Shown here piece by piece: positions 54,186 to 64,000 of a stretch of 64,000 nucleotides of DNA. Source of the stretch: Aerococcus tenax (lineage in GTDB: Bacteria; Bacillota; Bacilli; Lactobacillales; Aerococcaceae); contig NZ_CP127382.2 of NCBI RefSeq assembly GCF_003286645.3, forward strand, positions 496,001 to 560,000, read 5' to 3'. Position 1 is the first letter of the stretch, and each line of letters begins with the position of its first letter. The notes below the pieces were generated by a model. That model ran no database searches and had not been told where the DNA came from. It was given only the letters and a program-made list of their open reading frames with translations. The position numbers and the translations under genes are program-made.

Positions 54186-56804
54186 ATGAATAATATGGAA
54201 ATGACAAGAAGTTTACAAGAAGCTCTTGCAAATACGCAACAAATTGCGATGACAAGACATCATCAAGAAATCTCGATTCCGCATCTCTTCAAAGCATTAG
54301 TACAACCTGGACAATTTGCTTATAATTTTTATCATCAAATGAATATTCCAATGGACGAACTCGAAAGGGAACTTGACCGTGAACTGGATAATATTGCTGT
54401 TGTCAATGGCAGCAATGTTCAATACGGACAAAATATTTCACGTTCCCTAGCAGAACTATTGCAAACCGCCCAAGAAGAGGCCCAAGGCTTCCAAGATGAA
54501 TACTTGTCTACTGAAATTTTATTACTAAGTCTTTTTAAATTGAACTATCTCGACCTCACTAAATGGTTAAAAACTTATACCAATTATGACCAAGTGAAGG
54601 ACAAAATCAAAGACTTGAGAAAGGGTGATCGCGTGACCTCTCAAAACGCAGAAGAAAATTATGATTCCCTAGAAAAATATGGTAGCGACTTAACCGCGAT
54701 TGTTAGAGAAGGTAAAATGGATCCTATCATTGGCCGCGATGATGAAATTCGTGATGTTATCCGGATCCTCTCTAGAAAGACCAAGAATAATCCTGTCCTC
54801 ATTGGGGAACCGGGTGTTGGTAAGACCGCGATTGTAGAAGGCTTGGCTCAAAGAATCGTCAAGGGTGACGTGCCAAGTAACCTGCGCGATAAGACCATCT
54901 TTTCCCTCGATATGGGTTCCCTATTAGCCGGAGCCAAGTACAGGGGTGAATTTGAAGAACGTCTGAAAGCGGTGCTTAATGAAATTAAGAAATCAGACGG
55001 AGAATTTATTCTCTTTATTGATGAAATCCACACCATAGTTGGAGCCGGAAAGGCAGAAGGAGCTATGGATGCCGGTAACCTCTTAAAACCTATGTTAGCC
55101 CGTGGTGAGTTACATTGTATTGGGGCGACTACCCTAGATGAATACCGGGAATACATGGAAACTGATAAGGCCTTAGAACGCCGCTTCCAAAAGGTTTTAG
55201 TTAATGAACCGACTGTCGAAGATACTATTTCGATCTTACGTGGTTTGAGAGAAAGTTTTGAAAACCACCACCACGTTAAAATCCATGACCAAGCTTTGGT
55301 TACGGCAGCTGAATTATCTGACCGCTACATTACGGACCGCTATCTCCCTGATAAGGCGATTGACTTAGTCGACGAGGCCAGCGCTGAAATTCGGGTGGAA
55401 ATGAATTCCATGCCAACGGAACTGGACCAACAACGGCGCCGTCAATTGCAATTAGAAATCGAAGAAGAAGCCTTAAAAGAGGAAGATGACCCTGCTTCTA
55501 AGGAACGCTTAGAAGAATTGCAAAAAGAATTGGCTGAAGTCCGTGAAAAAACTAACCAACTGACCTTGGAATGGGAAGATGAAAAAGCCTCCCTCAGTCA
55601 TATCCAAGATAAACGCCAAGAAATTGACGATGCTAAACGGCAACTTGAAATCGCGCAAAATAATTATGACTTAGAAAAGGCTGCCCAATTGCAACATGGG
55701 ACTCTACCTAAGTTGGCTAAAGAATTAGAAGACATGGAAGAAAAATACGAAGCTGAAGCCAGCGGTAAACCGAGCCTGGTCCAAGAATCGGTAACCGAGG
55801 ACCAAATTGAAGAAGTGGTTTCTCGCCAAACCGGTATCCCAGTGACTAAGTTAGCCCAAAATGAACGGGAAAAATTACTTGACCTGGCTGACCGCTTACA
55901 TGTACGGGTGATCGGCCAAGACCAAGCCGTTAACAGTGTAACGGATACGGTTCTTCGTTCCCGGGCAGGCATCCAAGATCCTAACCGCCCTCTTGGTTCC
56001 TTCCTCTTCTTAGGACCAACCGGGGTAGGTAAGACGGAACTGGCTAAGGCTTTAGCTGAACAAGTCTTTGACTCTGAAGATAATATGATCCGTATCGATA
56101 TGAGTGAATACATGGAAAAAGCCAATGTGTCGCGTTTAGTCGGGGCTTCACCTGGCTATATTGGTTATGAAGAAGGGGGACAATTAACCGAAGCCGTCCG
56201 CCGTCATCCCTATTCTGTTGTTCTCTTGGATGAAATTGAAAAAGCCCATAGTGATGTTTACAACATCCTCCTCCAAATCCTTGACGATGGGCGTTTGACA
56301 GATGGCCAAGGTCGGACCGTGGACTTTAAGAATACCATCATTATCATGACCAGTAACATCGGATCTGACTTACTCTTAGAAGATGCTAAAGATGGGAATA
56401 CTTCAGAAATATCTACTGAGGCTCGAGACAAGGTTAAAGAACGCCTCTATGGCTATTTCAAACCTGAATTTCTTAACCGGATTGATGATATTATCCTCTT
56501 TACGCCATTGTCACAAGACAATATGCATGGGATTGTTGCCAAGATGCTGGCCGGACTCAATAAACGTCTCAAAGACCAACACATTCAATTGCACTTTAGT
56601 GATGAATTAATTGATTGGATTGCTGAGACGGCCTATGAACCAGAATTTGGTGCGCGGCCACTCCGTCGCTTTATCACCAATGAAGTGGAAACGCCATTGG
56701 CTCGCGCTATTATCGCCGGAGATGTCGCCGCAGGCCAAGAGGTTGAAGTGGACTATGACAAGGCTCAAGACCGGGCTAGTTTTGAAAAAATCAAAGAAGC
56801 TTAA
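54186..56804 (+). CDS. clpB: ATP-dependent chaperone ClpB
   Basis: Hsp100 disaggregase working with DnaK. N domain (1-145), first AAA+ domain with GEPGVGKTA (about 206), a coiled-coil middle domain (about 410-530, rich in Glu, Lys and Gln), second AAA+ domain with GPTGVGKTE (about 610) and a C-terminal D2-small domain. The middle domain is full length, which separates it from ClpC and ClpE. 872 residues. The start follows AAAGGAGCG. CtsR control is direct from the operator. Confidence 0.96.
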   Translation: MNNMEMTRSLQEALANTQQIAMTRHHQEISIPHLFKALVQPGQFAYNFYHQMNIPMDELERELDRELDNIAVVNGSNVQYGQNISRSLAELLQTAQEEAQGFQDEYLSTEILLLSLFKLNYLDLTKWLKTYTNYDQVKDKIKDLRKGDRVTSQNAEENYDSLEKYGSDLTAIVREGKMDPIIGRDDEIRDVIRILSRKTKNNPVLIGEPGVGKTAIVEGLAQRIVKGDVPSNLRDKTIFSLDMGSLLAGAKYRGEFEERLKAVLNEIKKSDGEFILFIDEIHTIVGAGKAEGAMDAGNLLKPMLARGELHCIGATTLDEYREYMETDKALERRFQKVLVNEPTVEDTISILRGLRESFENHHHVKIHDQALVTAAELSDRYITDRYLPDKAIDLVDEASAEIRVEMNSMPTELDQQRRRQLQLEIEEEALKEEDDPASKERLEELQKELAEVREKTNQLTLEWEDEKASLSHIQDKRQEIDDAKRQLEIAQNNYDLEKAAQLQHGTLPKLAKELEDMEEKYEAEASGKPSLVQESVTEDQIEEVVSRQTGIPVTKLAQNEREKLLDLADRLHVRVIGQDQAVNSVTDTVLRSRAGIQDPNRPLGSFLFLGPTGVGKTELAKALAEQVFDSEDNMIRIDMSEYMEKANVSRLVGASPGYIGYEEGGQLTEAVRRHPYSVVLLDEIEKAHSDVYNILLQILDDGRLTDGQGRTVDFKNTIIIMTSNIGSDLLLEDAKDGNTSEISTEARDKVKERLYGYFKPEFLNRIDDIILFTPLSQDNMHGIVAKMLAGLNKRLKDQHIQLHFSDELIDWIAETAYEPEFGARPLRRFITNEVETPLARAIIAGDVAAGQEVEVDYDKAQDRASFEKIKEA

Positions 56805-56837
56805 GCGAATGAATACCGATTAATATAAGGAGTATGT

Positions 56838-56869
56838 AAGGGGCTGTGACCAGAGTAGCAGCCCCTTTT
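56838..56869 (+). terminator. clpB terminator
   Basis: AAGGGGCTG (56838-56846) pairs with CAGCCCCTT (56859-56867), ending TTTT. Confidence 0.85.
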
Positions 56870-56938
56870 ATTAACGACTAGCTAGTAAAGACAATTTCCT
56901 TTTTCACTGGTCTAGTCCTAGTTAAATGCTGAAATCTT

Positions 56939-56947
56939 TGCTAAAAT
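56939..56947 (+). promoter_or_regulatory. extended -10 promoter of tgt
   Basis: TGC-TAAAAT, 43 bases before the tgt start. No clear -35. Confidence 0.5.
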
Positions 56948-56986
56948 AGTCTTGTTCATTATTTTTTCTTAGCTAGAAAGGTGTAG

Positions 56987-58129
<1,143 letters not shown>

Positions 58130-58167
58130 TATAATTGAGTCAATAAATAGATGGAGGTTTATAAATT

Positions 58168-58551
58168 ATGGTAAGTATTTTATTATATATTGTGATTATT
58201 GGTGCGATGATGTATTTCTTAATGATTCGTCCTGCCAAGAAGCAACAAGAACAAAAGCAACAAATGATGGATAGCCTAACTGTTGGCGACGAAGTGGTGA
58301 TGGTTTCAGGTTTACACGGGGTAGTCTCTGAAATTGACCAAGATAATAATACCGTAACTCTCGACGTTGAGGGCGTTTTCCTAGTTTTTGAACGTATGAG
58401 TGTGGCTCAAATTAAAGGCCATCAAACGGGTACTGGTCAAACTCCGACTGAGGAAGAAGATATTCAAGCGGACAGTAATGATGATAAAACTGTTGATGTG
58501 GTGACTACCGATGAAGATACGATCCTAATCAAGGATGAGGATGAGCAATAA
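58168..58551 (+). CDS. yajC: preprotein translocase accessory subunit YajC
   Basis: 127-residue protein with one N-terminal membrane helix (about 3-20) and FLMIRPAKKQQEQKQQMMDSLTVGDEVVMVSG, the YajC signature, followed by an acidic tail rich in Asp and Glu. YajC accompanies SecDF. It is 38 bases after tgt. Confidence 0.93.
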   Translation: MVSILLYIVIIGAMMYFLMIRPAKKQQEQKQQMMDSLTVGDEVVMVSGLHGVVSEIDQDNNTVTLDVEGVFLVFERMSVAQIKGHQTGTGQTPTEEEDIQADSNDDKTVDVVTTDEDTILIKDEDEQ

Positions 58552-58553
58552 TT

Positions 58554-58847
58554 GTGAAGAAGACGAACAATAGCTTATCCAAATGGCAAAGTTTATTAAT
58601 TCAGCCGCTTTGTCAAAAGAAGGCGCGTGAGTTTAAACGAGCGGGTTATCCAAAAATCAGTCGTCATGATGTCGAAAAATATTTTACTGACTTTGCTTGG
58701 AAACACCAATTGCCAGCTTCTTACCAGGAACGTAAGCAAGCCATTAAGCAACTGTCGATTAATCAATATTTTGATTACTTGCAATTGGAGGCAACGGTCT
58801 ATGATGTTCCTTCATTAGACCACATCGATATCCAAAGTCTATTGTAA
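58554..58847 (+). CDS. ComN-type post-transcriptional regulator
   Basis: 97 residues, GTG start, two bases after yajC. The sequence EFKRAGYPKISRHDVEKYFTDFAWKH and the NQYFDYLQLEATV end match the ComN/YrzD family, which in Bacillus subtilis acts on comE mRNA at the division site. The tgt-yajC-comN neighbourhood matches that of Bacillus. The assignment is from pattern memory and context. Confidence 0.72.
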   Translation: MKKTNNSLSKWQSLLIQPLCQKKAREFKRAGYPKISRHDVEKYFTDFAWKHQLPASYQERKQAIKQLSINQYFDYLQLEATVYDVPSLDHIDIQSLL

Positions 58848-58857
58848 TGCTTAAACA

Positions 58858-58884
58858 GGTTGGGTGAGAGCTCAGCCTTTTTAT
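58858..58884 (+). terminator. terminator of the tgt-yajC-comN unit
   Basis: GGTTGGG (58858-58864) pairs with CTCAGCC (58871-58877) with wobble pairs, followed by TTTTTA. Confidence 0.65.
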
Positions 58885-58967
58885 TTTGGCTTGGAAGAGC
58901 GCCATCATGAAAGCAGGGACCAAATTTATGCTATGATAATTTTATTAAGGAGATGAGGAGGTGACTT

Positions 58968-60086
58968 ATGCGTCGTATTGGTGTTTTAGAATTTAGGGAG
59001 CCTAAAATCGATCCTTCTAGAAAAATTCTTCACGTGGATATGGATGCCTTCTATGCTTCAATTGAACAACGTGACCATCCCCACCTACGGGGTAAGCCGG
59101 TCATCATAGCCCAGCATCCTAAAGAAAACAGTGGCAAGGGTGTAGTGGCAACGGCGAGCTATGAAGCACGAAAATTTGGCGTGCATTCTGCCATGAGTGC
59201 TAGTGAAGCCTACCGCTTATGCCCCCAGGCTTACTTTGTTAAGGGCAATAAGGATTATTACCGCAAAGTCGGTGAAGAGGTCCGCGATGTCTTCCGTGAA
59301 TATACTGATATTATTGAACCTCTCTCTATCGACGAGGCTTTTCTGGATGTGACTAACAACCACTACCAACTCCTCTATGCCATGGACGTGGCTGAACGGA
59401 TTCAAAAGGATATCTATCATAAACTAGGCCTTACCTGTAGTATTGGGGTATCCTATAATAAATTTATCGCAAAATTAGCCTCTGATTTTCATAAACCTCA
59501 TGGCATGACCATCATTACGCCAAAACGGGCGCTTGCCTTTTTAGAAGAGCTTCCCATTGAAAAGTTTTACGGTATTGGTAAGCGCACCAGTGAAAAAATG
59601 CATGAGTTAAATATTTATAAGGGAAAAGATCTCAAGCAGTTGTCCCAAGAGGATTGTATTAATTATTTCGGTAAGGCGGGTTTTGTCCTTTATGAGCGGG
59701 TTAGGGGAGTCGATGACCGTCCCGTTAAAGCACGGACTAGTCGTAAGTCGAATGGCACGGAAACGACCCTATATCCCTTTCTTTATCATGATGACCAAGT
59801 TAATGATGTCTTAAGACATCTCGCCCAAAAGGTTGCCAATAGCTTGCAAGACAAAAATATTCAAGGGCAAACAGTGACCTTAAAATTTCGCTATGGCAAT
59901 TTTGAAACCACCACCCGCCAACGGGCCTTGAAAGATCCGATTAACTCTTATGATGATATTTATTTCCATGCCCAAGACTTGTGGGAACAATATGGTGATG
60001 TTAGTCAAGGGGTTCGATTACTAGGTATAACCTTGAGTGATTTATTAACCGTGGATTTTGAAAATATTCGGCTACCCTTGTATTAG
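58968..60086 (+). CDS. dinB: DNA polymerase IV (Y-family)
   Basis: Translesion polymerase. HVDMDAFYASIEQRD and SIDEAFLDV carry the metal-binding acids; a little-finger domain follows. The C terminus IRLPLY resembles a beta-clamp-binding peptide. 372 residues. The start follows AGGAGGTGAC. TGC-TATGAT at 58929-58937 is a plausible extended -10. No GAAC-N4-GTTC box is visible upstream, so LexA control is not supported here. Confidence 0.95.
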   Translation: MRRIGVLEFREPKIDPSRKILHVDMDAFYASIEQRDHPHLRGKPVIIAQHPKENSGKGVVATASYEARKFGVHSAMSASEAYRLCPQAYFVKGNKDYYRKVGEEVRDVFREYTDIIEPLSIDEAFLDVTNNHYQLLYAMDVAERIQKDIYHKLGLTCSIGVSYNKFIAKLASDFHKPHGMTIITPKRALAFLEELPIEKFYGIGKRTSEKMHELNIYKGKDLKQLSQEDCINYFGKAGFVLYERVRGVDDRPVKARTSRKSNGTETTLYPFLYHDDQVNDVLRHLAQKVANSLQDKNIQGQTVTLKFRYGNFETTTRQRALKDPINSYDDIYFHAQDLWEQYGDVSQGVRLLGITLSDLLTVDFENIRLPLY

Positions 60087-60105
60087 TGAACGAAGAGGAA
60101 GAAAA

Positions 60106-61419
60106 ATGACTACTAAGCATGAACAAGTAATTCAATATATTAAAGACCTTCCCGTCGACCACAGCATTTCGGTCAGGAGTCTAGCACGCAACCTGGACGT
60201 GTCCCAAGGGACCGCCTACCGGGGGATTAAGGAGGCGGAGAACCGCGGCCTCGTTCAAACCATAGACCGGGTAGGAACAGTCCGGGTTGAAGAGGCGGAA
60301 AGTCCTAAATACCAAGCTATGTCAGTAGGAGAAGTCGTCTCTTTGACCAATGCTAAGGTCTTTGGCGGTGAAGAGGGACTGGACTATATGATCCGTGACT
60401 TTATTATTGGAGCTATGAAGGTCTCTTCGATTGCTAGCTATTTGAAACCAAACCTCCTCATGATCACGGGGAACCGGGACAATGTTCAAGAACTGGCCTT
60501 ATCCCACGATGTTCCTGTTATTATTTCTGGGGGCTTTAGCCCGAGTCAAAGGATGGTCGACTTGGCTAACCAACGCCAAATTCCTTTGCTTGGCGTGAGC
60601 TTTGACTCTTATTCGACGGTTAAGATTATTAATAAGGTCCTGGTTGAGCGAGCAATTCAACAAAATATTGTCCTGGTCGAAGATATTTATGTCCCCTTAG
60701 ACCGGGTCAAGTTCCTCTTCCAAGACGACAAGGTGAGCCGCTACCGGCAGTTGAATGAAGAGAGTAACCATACGCGTTTTCCTGTCCTCAATCATAACTA
60801 TGAAGTGGTCGGAGTCATTGCAGCCAAGGATATTCTCGATGCGAATGCGGATACCCCCATTGTTGAAGTCATGACCTCTTCGCCCTTGGTCGCTAAATTA
60901 AAAATGAGTGTGGCCAGTATCACCCAGCTCATGCTGTGGGATAATTTAGAAATGGCGCCTGTGGTCGATGACCAGGGCAAGTTAGTGGGAATTATGTCCC
61001 GGCAAGATGTCCTCTATACCATGCAGTTTAACGAAAACGCTGCCTACAAAGATTACCGCTTAGAGATTCTATTAAACGATAAGCTCAAACGTGCGGCCAG
61101 TGACCGGTCGGAATTATTTTATACCTTCCAAAGTGATGGGTCTTTTGCTAACCACCTGGGGACCCTATCGGAGAGTCTTCTAGCCACTCTGATCAATGTG
61201 GCAACTTGCCGCTATGTAAAAGACGCTATCGGGGAGTTAGCCATTATTGAATCAATGAATTACTATTACTTTGCCGCTGTTGACTGCGACAAATCCATTC
61301 AAATCTATCCTGAAATGCTTTATCATAGTAGACAAAATTGTAAGATAAGTATTAAAGTCTACTACCAGCAATTAAATATTGCCCAAGCCATTATATCCGT
61401 CAACTTATTTAGACAGTAA
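60106..61419 (+). CDS. YtoI-like protein: winged helix, DRTGG, CBS pair, hotdog
   Basis: 437 residues. An N-terminal winged helix (about 15-65, SVRSLARNLDVSQGTAYRGIKE), a DRTGG domain (about 80-180), a CBS pair (about 200-310) that probably senses an adenine nucleotide, and a C-terminal hotdog domain. The architecture matches YtoI of Bacillus. Start 60106 is set by AGAGGAAG. It lies 28 bases before nrnA, as in Bacillus (ytoI-ytqI). Target genes are unknown. Confidence 0.87.
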   Translation: MTTKHEQVIQYIKDLPVDHSISVRSLARNLDVSQGTAYRGIKEAENRGLVQTIDRVGTVRVEEAESPKYQAMSVGEVVSLTNAKVFGGEEGLDYMIRDFIIGAMKVSSIASYLKPNLLMITGNRDNVQELALSHDVPVIISGGFSPSQRMVDLANQRQIPLLGVSFDSYSTVKIINKVLVERAIQQNIVLVEDIYVPLDRVKFLFQDDKVSRYRQLNEESNHTRFPVLNHNYEVVGVIAAKDILDANADTPIVEVMTSSPLVAKLKMSVASITQLMLWDNLEMAPVVDDQGKLVGIMSRQDVLYTMQFNENAAYKDYRLEILLNDKLKRAASDRSELFYTFQSDGSFANHLGTLSESLLATLINVATCRYVKDAIGELAIIESMNYYYFAAVDCDKSIQIYPEMLYHSRQNCKISIKVYYQQLNIAQAIISVNLFRQ

Positions 61420-61446
61420 GAAGCCATATAGAAAGAGTGAAAACTT

Positions 61447-62412
61447 ATGATTAGTGATATCATTCAAGCCATTAAAGACTATGAAACCATAATTATCCAC
61501 CGCCATGTCAACCCAGATCCAGATGCCCTGGGATCACAAATGGGACTCAAGGCTGTCTTAGAAGCCACTTATCCTGAGAAAAATATTTATGCTGCTGGGG
61601 AAAATGAACCTTCCCTAGATAATTTTGGTCAAATGGATGATATCCCTGACGAACTTTATCCTGAGGCCTTAGTCATCATCAATGATACGGCCAACACCGA
61701 ACGTATTGATGACCAACGTTATCGAAAAGCCAAAATGGTGATTAAAGTGGACCACCACCCTAACCATGATTCTTATGGGGATATCAACTATGTCCTGCCA
61801 GAGGCTAGTGCGGCTAGTGAAATTTGGGCGGATATTCTTTTGAGTCATCCGGAGACCTTTACTATGACTGACCAGGGAGCGGAATATTTATTCTTAGGCA
61901 TCGTCGGCGATACTGGGCGTTTCTTATACGACAATACCTCAGTAAAAACCATGGCCATTGCCACCGAATTACGTAAATACGATTTTCCAGCCAGCGAACG
62001 CATGCAGGCATCCTTAACTGAAACCATGGGCCAAGCGCGCTTGAAAGGCTATGTCCTAGAAAACTTTAAATTAAGCGAAGATGGTTTGGTTAATGCGGTC
62101 TTTATTAGCCAAGAAGTCTTAAAGGATTTGGGAGTGACCGAGGCGGAATCCCATAATATTGTGCAAACACCGGGATCGATCCAAGGGGTGCTGGCCTGGG
62201 TAATCTTTGTTGAAAAGTCTGATGGTTCCATGCGCTGTCGCATTCGCAGTAAGGGGCCAGCTATCAATCAGATTGCCCAAGCTCATGAAGGGGGCGGCCA
62301 TGCCAAGGCATCAGGGGCCAATGCCTATTCAAAAGCAGAGTGCCAAGAAATTGTGGCAGAATTAAACCAAGCCGCTATAAATTATTTAAAAGAAAAAGGC
62401 AATAAGGAATAG
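61447..62412 (+). CDS. nrnA: DHH-family oligoribonuclease and pAp phosphatase NrnA
   Basis: 321-residue DHH/DHHA1 phosphoesterase. HRHVNPDPDALGSQ, NDTAN and KVDHHP form the metal site, and the C-terminal GGHAKASGA is DHHA1. NrnA degrades nano-RNA and dephosphorylates 3'-phosphoadenosine 5'-phosphate; some members hydrolyse pApA. Operon with the YtoI-like gene. A strong terminator follows. Confidence 0.93.
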   Translation: MISDIIQAIKDYETIIIHRHVNPDPDALGSQMGLKAVLEATYPEKNIYAAGENEPSLDNFGQMDDIPDELYPEALVIINDTANTERIDDQRYRKAKMVIKVDHHPNHDSYGDINYVLPEASAASEIWADILLSHPETFTMTDQGAEYLFLGIVGDTGRFLYDNTSVKTMAIATELRKYDFPASERMQASLTETMGQARLKGYVLENFKLSEDGLVNAVFISQEVLKDLGVTEAESHNIVQTPGSIQGVLAWVIFVEKSDGSMRCRIRSKGPAINQIAQAHEGGGHAKASGANAYSKAECQEIVAELNQAAINYLKEKGNKE

Positions 62413-62479
62413 TTTTAGTCTTACTTAAGGAAATTTTTCTATTTCTTGAGACTAATCTTTCTAAAGTTGAATATTTTAA

Positions 62480-62516
62480 AAGAGGCTGCAAACTAATCTT
62501 GCAGCCTCTTTTTTCA
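62480..62516. terminator. bidirectional terminator between nrnA and zwf
   Basis: AAGAGGCTGCAA (62480-62491) pairs with TTGCAGCCTCTT (62499-62510). T tracts lie on both sides (TTTTTT on +, TTTAAAA on the minus side). Confidence 0.88.
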
Positions 62517-62549
62517 GATATAGTATGTGCAGTGTTTTCGTCCTTTGTT

Positions 62550-62566
62550 GTGACTGTCGCACTCTG
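62550..62566 (-). repeat. modular hairpin repeat, remnant after copy F
   Basis: Minus-strand GAGTGCGACAGTCAC is the start of another unit, the same remnant as after copy D. Confidence 0.65.
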
Positions 62567-62569
62567 CTC

Positions 62570-62685
62570 AAATCTGTTCCAAGCGCGAGGTGAGCTCCAT
62601 TTCAGAAGTCCTTGCAAATCCTCTTTGAGGATTTACTGCGCACTTCTTCCAATGGTCTCCCTTCTTTTTGCGCTTGTCACACTCT
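62570..62685 (-). repeat. modular hairpin repeat, copy F
   Basis: Minus-strand order: GAGTGTGACAAGCGC, CATTGGAAG, inner helix with AAATCC/GGATTT, CTGAAATGG, GCGCTTGGAACAGATTTGA. The loop is conserved although the flanking pair has become CAT/ATG. It begins four bases after the zwf stop. Confidence 0.85.
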
Positions 62686-62689
62686 ATTC

Positions 62690-64000
62690 TTAGTATTGTG
62701 GGTTGATCCAGCGGCGGCCGTCGCTTTCGATGAGATCTTTGGCAGCTTCGGGGCCCTTAGTCATGGCGGGATAGTTAGGGAAGCTTGGGGGATCGAGTTG
62801 TGACCAGGCCTCCTTAATGGAGTCGGCGATCCGCCATTGTTCTTTGAGCTCGTCCCAGGTCGTAAATAGCATCTGATTACCAAGGAAGGCGTAGTAGATG
62901 AGAATTTCGTAGGATTCACTGGCCACCCGTGATTGGAGAATTTCCTTATCGGGCAGCATGCGCATGGTTTGCGGTTTAAAGCAACCTTTAAAGGCTTTTT
63001 GATTCATGGAGACTTCTAAGCCGTATTCAGGGGTAATCACAAAGGTCATCCGGTTAGGTGAATCGCAGGTCGACAAGTTATCCTTGAGGACCGCTTCAAC
63101 TGTGGTATATTTTCCGCTGCTGAGTGCCTTACCCGTTCGGAAATAAAAGGGGGTTCCTTGCCAACGGTCATTGTTGATACGGAACTTACCAGCGACAAAG
63201 GTTTCGGTACTACTGTCTTCACTAACCCCTTCTAGGTCGCGATAGGCCGGCTCACTCCCATCTGCTGCTTGACCATATTGGCCCCGGACAATGTTCGTTT
63301 GGACGCTTTCGAGGTCAAAGGAAGGGATTTCTCTTAAAAAGGCTTCCTTTTTTGGATGGAGGTCGTCTTGAGACCTGGGTAAGTCCATGCCTACAAAGGA
63401 GATCACTTGTAGGATATGGTTTTGGAACATATCTAAGAGGGCTCCAGTTTGATCATAATAGCCCCCCCGACTGCCAACTGGTAAATCTTCGGATAGGGTA
63501 ATTTGGAAGTGGTCAATATACTTGTGGTTCCAAATGGCTTCGAAAAAGGGATTATACTGGCGGGTTGCCCAAATATTAAGGACACTTTCCTTGCCTACAT
63601 AGTGGTCAATCCGGTAAATATCACTTTCTTCAAAGGAAATATTAAGGGCTTGGTTTAGTGATTGGGCAGAATCCAGGTCAACACCAAAAGGTTTTTCTAA
63701 AATAACCCGGTGGTTACCTGGAATATCGATAATCCCAGTTTTCTTTAAGTGGTGTGAGGTGATCTCAAAGAGACTAGGGGCAATGGATAAGTAATAAAGA
63801 AAGTTCTTATCAGTTTGATATTGCTTTTGCAGGGCTAGCATTTTGTCCTTGAGTAGGATATAATCCTCTGTTTGTGAAGCATCATTTGAGATATAATAAA
63901 AATGCTGGGCAAATTCACCAGCTACTGCTCTCAAACTGTCATCCTTGGTATAGTTAATAATTGATTCAACGATGATCTCATGATAATGTGCATCTGTCCA
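62690..64000 (-). CDS. zwf: glucose-6-phosphate dehydrogenase (5' end outside window)
   Basis: First enzyme of the oxidative pentose phosphate pathway, making NADPH. The frame is open to the window edge; 436 codons are present and the N-terminal NADP-binding part is missing. RIDHYVGKESVLNI is the active-site signature with the substrate His, and EKPFGVDLDSAQSLNQ is the family lysine segment. The last residues are RRWINPQY. The gene is convergent with nrnA, and repeat F lies directly after its stop. Confidence 0.95.
   Translation of the reverse strand, partial: WTDAHYHEIIVESIINYTKDDSLRAVAGEFAQHFYYISNDASQTEDYILLKDKMLALQKQYQTDKNFLYYLSIAPSLFEITSHHLKKTGIIDIPGNHRVILEKPFGVDLDSAQSLNQALNISFEESDIYRIDHYVGKESVLNIWATRQYNPFFEAIWNHKYIDHFQITLSEDLPVGSRGGYYDQTGALLDMFQNHILQVISFVGMDLPRSQDDLHPKKEAFLREIPSFDLESVQTNIVRGQYGQAADGSEPAYRDLEGVSEDSSTETFVAGKFRINNDRWQGTPFYFRTGKALSSGKYTTVEAVLKDNLSTCDSPNRMTFVITPEYGLEVSMNQKAFKGCFKPQTMRMLPDKEILQSRVASESYEILIYYAFLGNQMLFTTWDELKEQWRIADSIKEAWSQLDPPSFPNYPAMTKGPEAAKDLIESDGRRWINPQY

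Noticed and set aside
58900..58967. Possible LexA box upstream of dinB
   Set aside because: No GAAC-N4-GTTC pattern is found between comN and dinB.
62375..62693. Short frames on both strands between nrnA and zwf
   Set aside because: They cover a terminator and repeat F and share peptide fragments with frames in repeat D, as expected of repeat DNA.
62690..63934. Treating zwf as a complete gene starting at 63934
   Set aside because: The codon there is an internal TTG. The frame stays open to the window edge and the NADP-binding N terminus is missing.

Overview
The window is chromosomal DNA of a low-GC Gram-positive bacterium of the order Lactobacillales. Supporting features are the Firmicutes gene orders rpsO-pnp, gmk-rpoZ-priA-fmt-rsmB-stp-prkC-rsgA-rpe-thiN, rpmB-asp23-fakA-recG-plsX-acpP-rnc-smc-ftsY-ylxM-ffh, rpsP-khpA-rimM-trmD-rplS and tgt-yajC-comN, together with RNase J2, YlxM, a FemX-like ligase, a CtsR box and Cheo-type SOS boxes. 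An Aerococcaceae member such as Aerococcus fits best, but that is a judgement from gene content and not a database match. Apart from three genes (a PAP2 phosphatase, a small SOS-type gene and zwf) everything is read from the + strand. No rRNA, tRNA, CRISPR array, transposase or prophage was seen.

Layout. 1-12.1 kb: 3' part of uvrB, PAP2 phosphatase, rpsO, pnp (with a long leader hairpin), asd, rnjB, a ThiT-like membrane protein, cls, and a small minus-strand gene under a promoter carrying two LexA-type boxes. 12.1-23 kb: nucleotide, replication-restart, translation-initiation and Ser/Thr kinase-phosphatase operon ending with thiN. 23-34.3 kb: rpmB, asp23, fakA, a luciferase-like oxidoreductase, recG, then phospholipid genes plsX-acpP, rnc and smc. 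34.8-40 kb: HAD phosphatase and the signal-recognition-particle genes ftsY, ylxM and ffh, then a FemX-like ligase. 40.2-46.3 kb: a heterodimeric ABC exporter and the NfeD/flotillin pair with a third small gene. 46.4-50 kb: rpsP-khpA, rimM-trmD, rplS, a MaoC-like protein, and an unknown protein behind a CtsR-like operator. 50.4-54 kb: a 767-residue secreted CAMP-factor-like protein with three tandem copies of the CAMP C-terminal module, and a LysR regulator. 54-64 kb: clpB under a CtsR box, tgt-yajC-comN, dinB, YtoI-like regulator, nrnA and the 3' part of zwf.

The strongest signal not explained by genes is a family of about 115-130-bp modular intergenic repeats. There are eight complete units and three remnants, including a tandem array of three complete units after smc. 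Each folds into an outer and an inner helix separated by an invariant purine loop (GGA opposite GA), while the flanking base pairs covary. Outer and inner helices are combined differently in different copies, as if modules were exchanged. In four of six loci the unit lies between a stop codon and that gene's intrinsic terminator. Other points of note are the triplicated CAMP module, the double SOS box over a textbook promoter of an unknown gene, the pnp leader hairpin, and a CtsR-like box at an uncharacterised gene.
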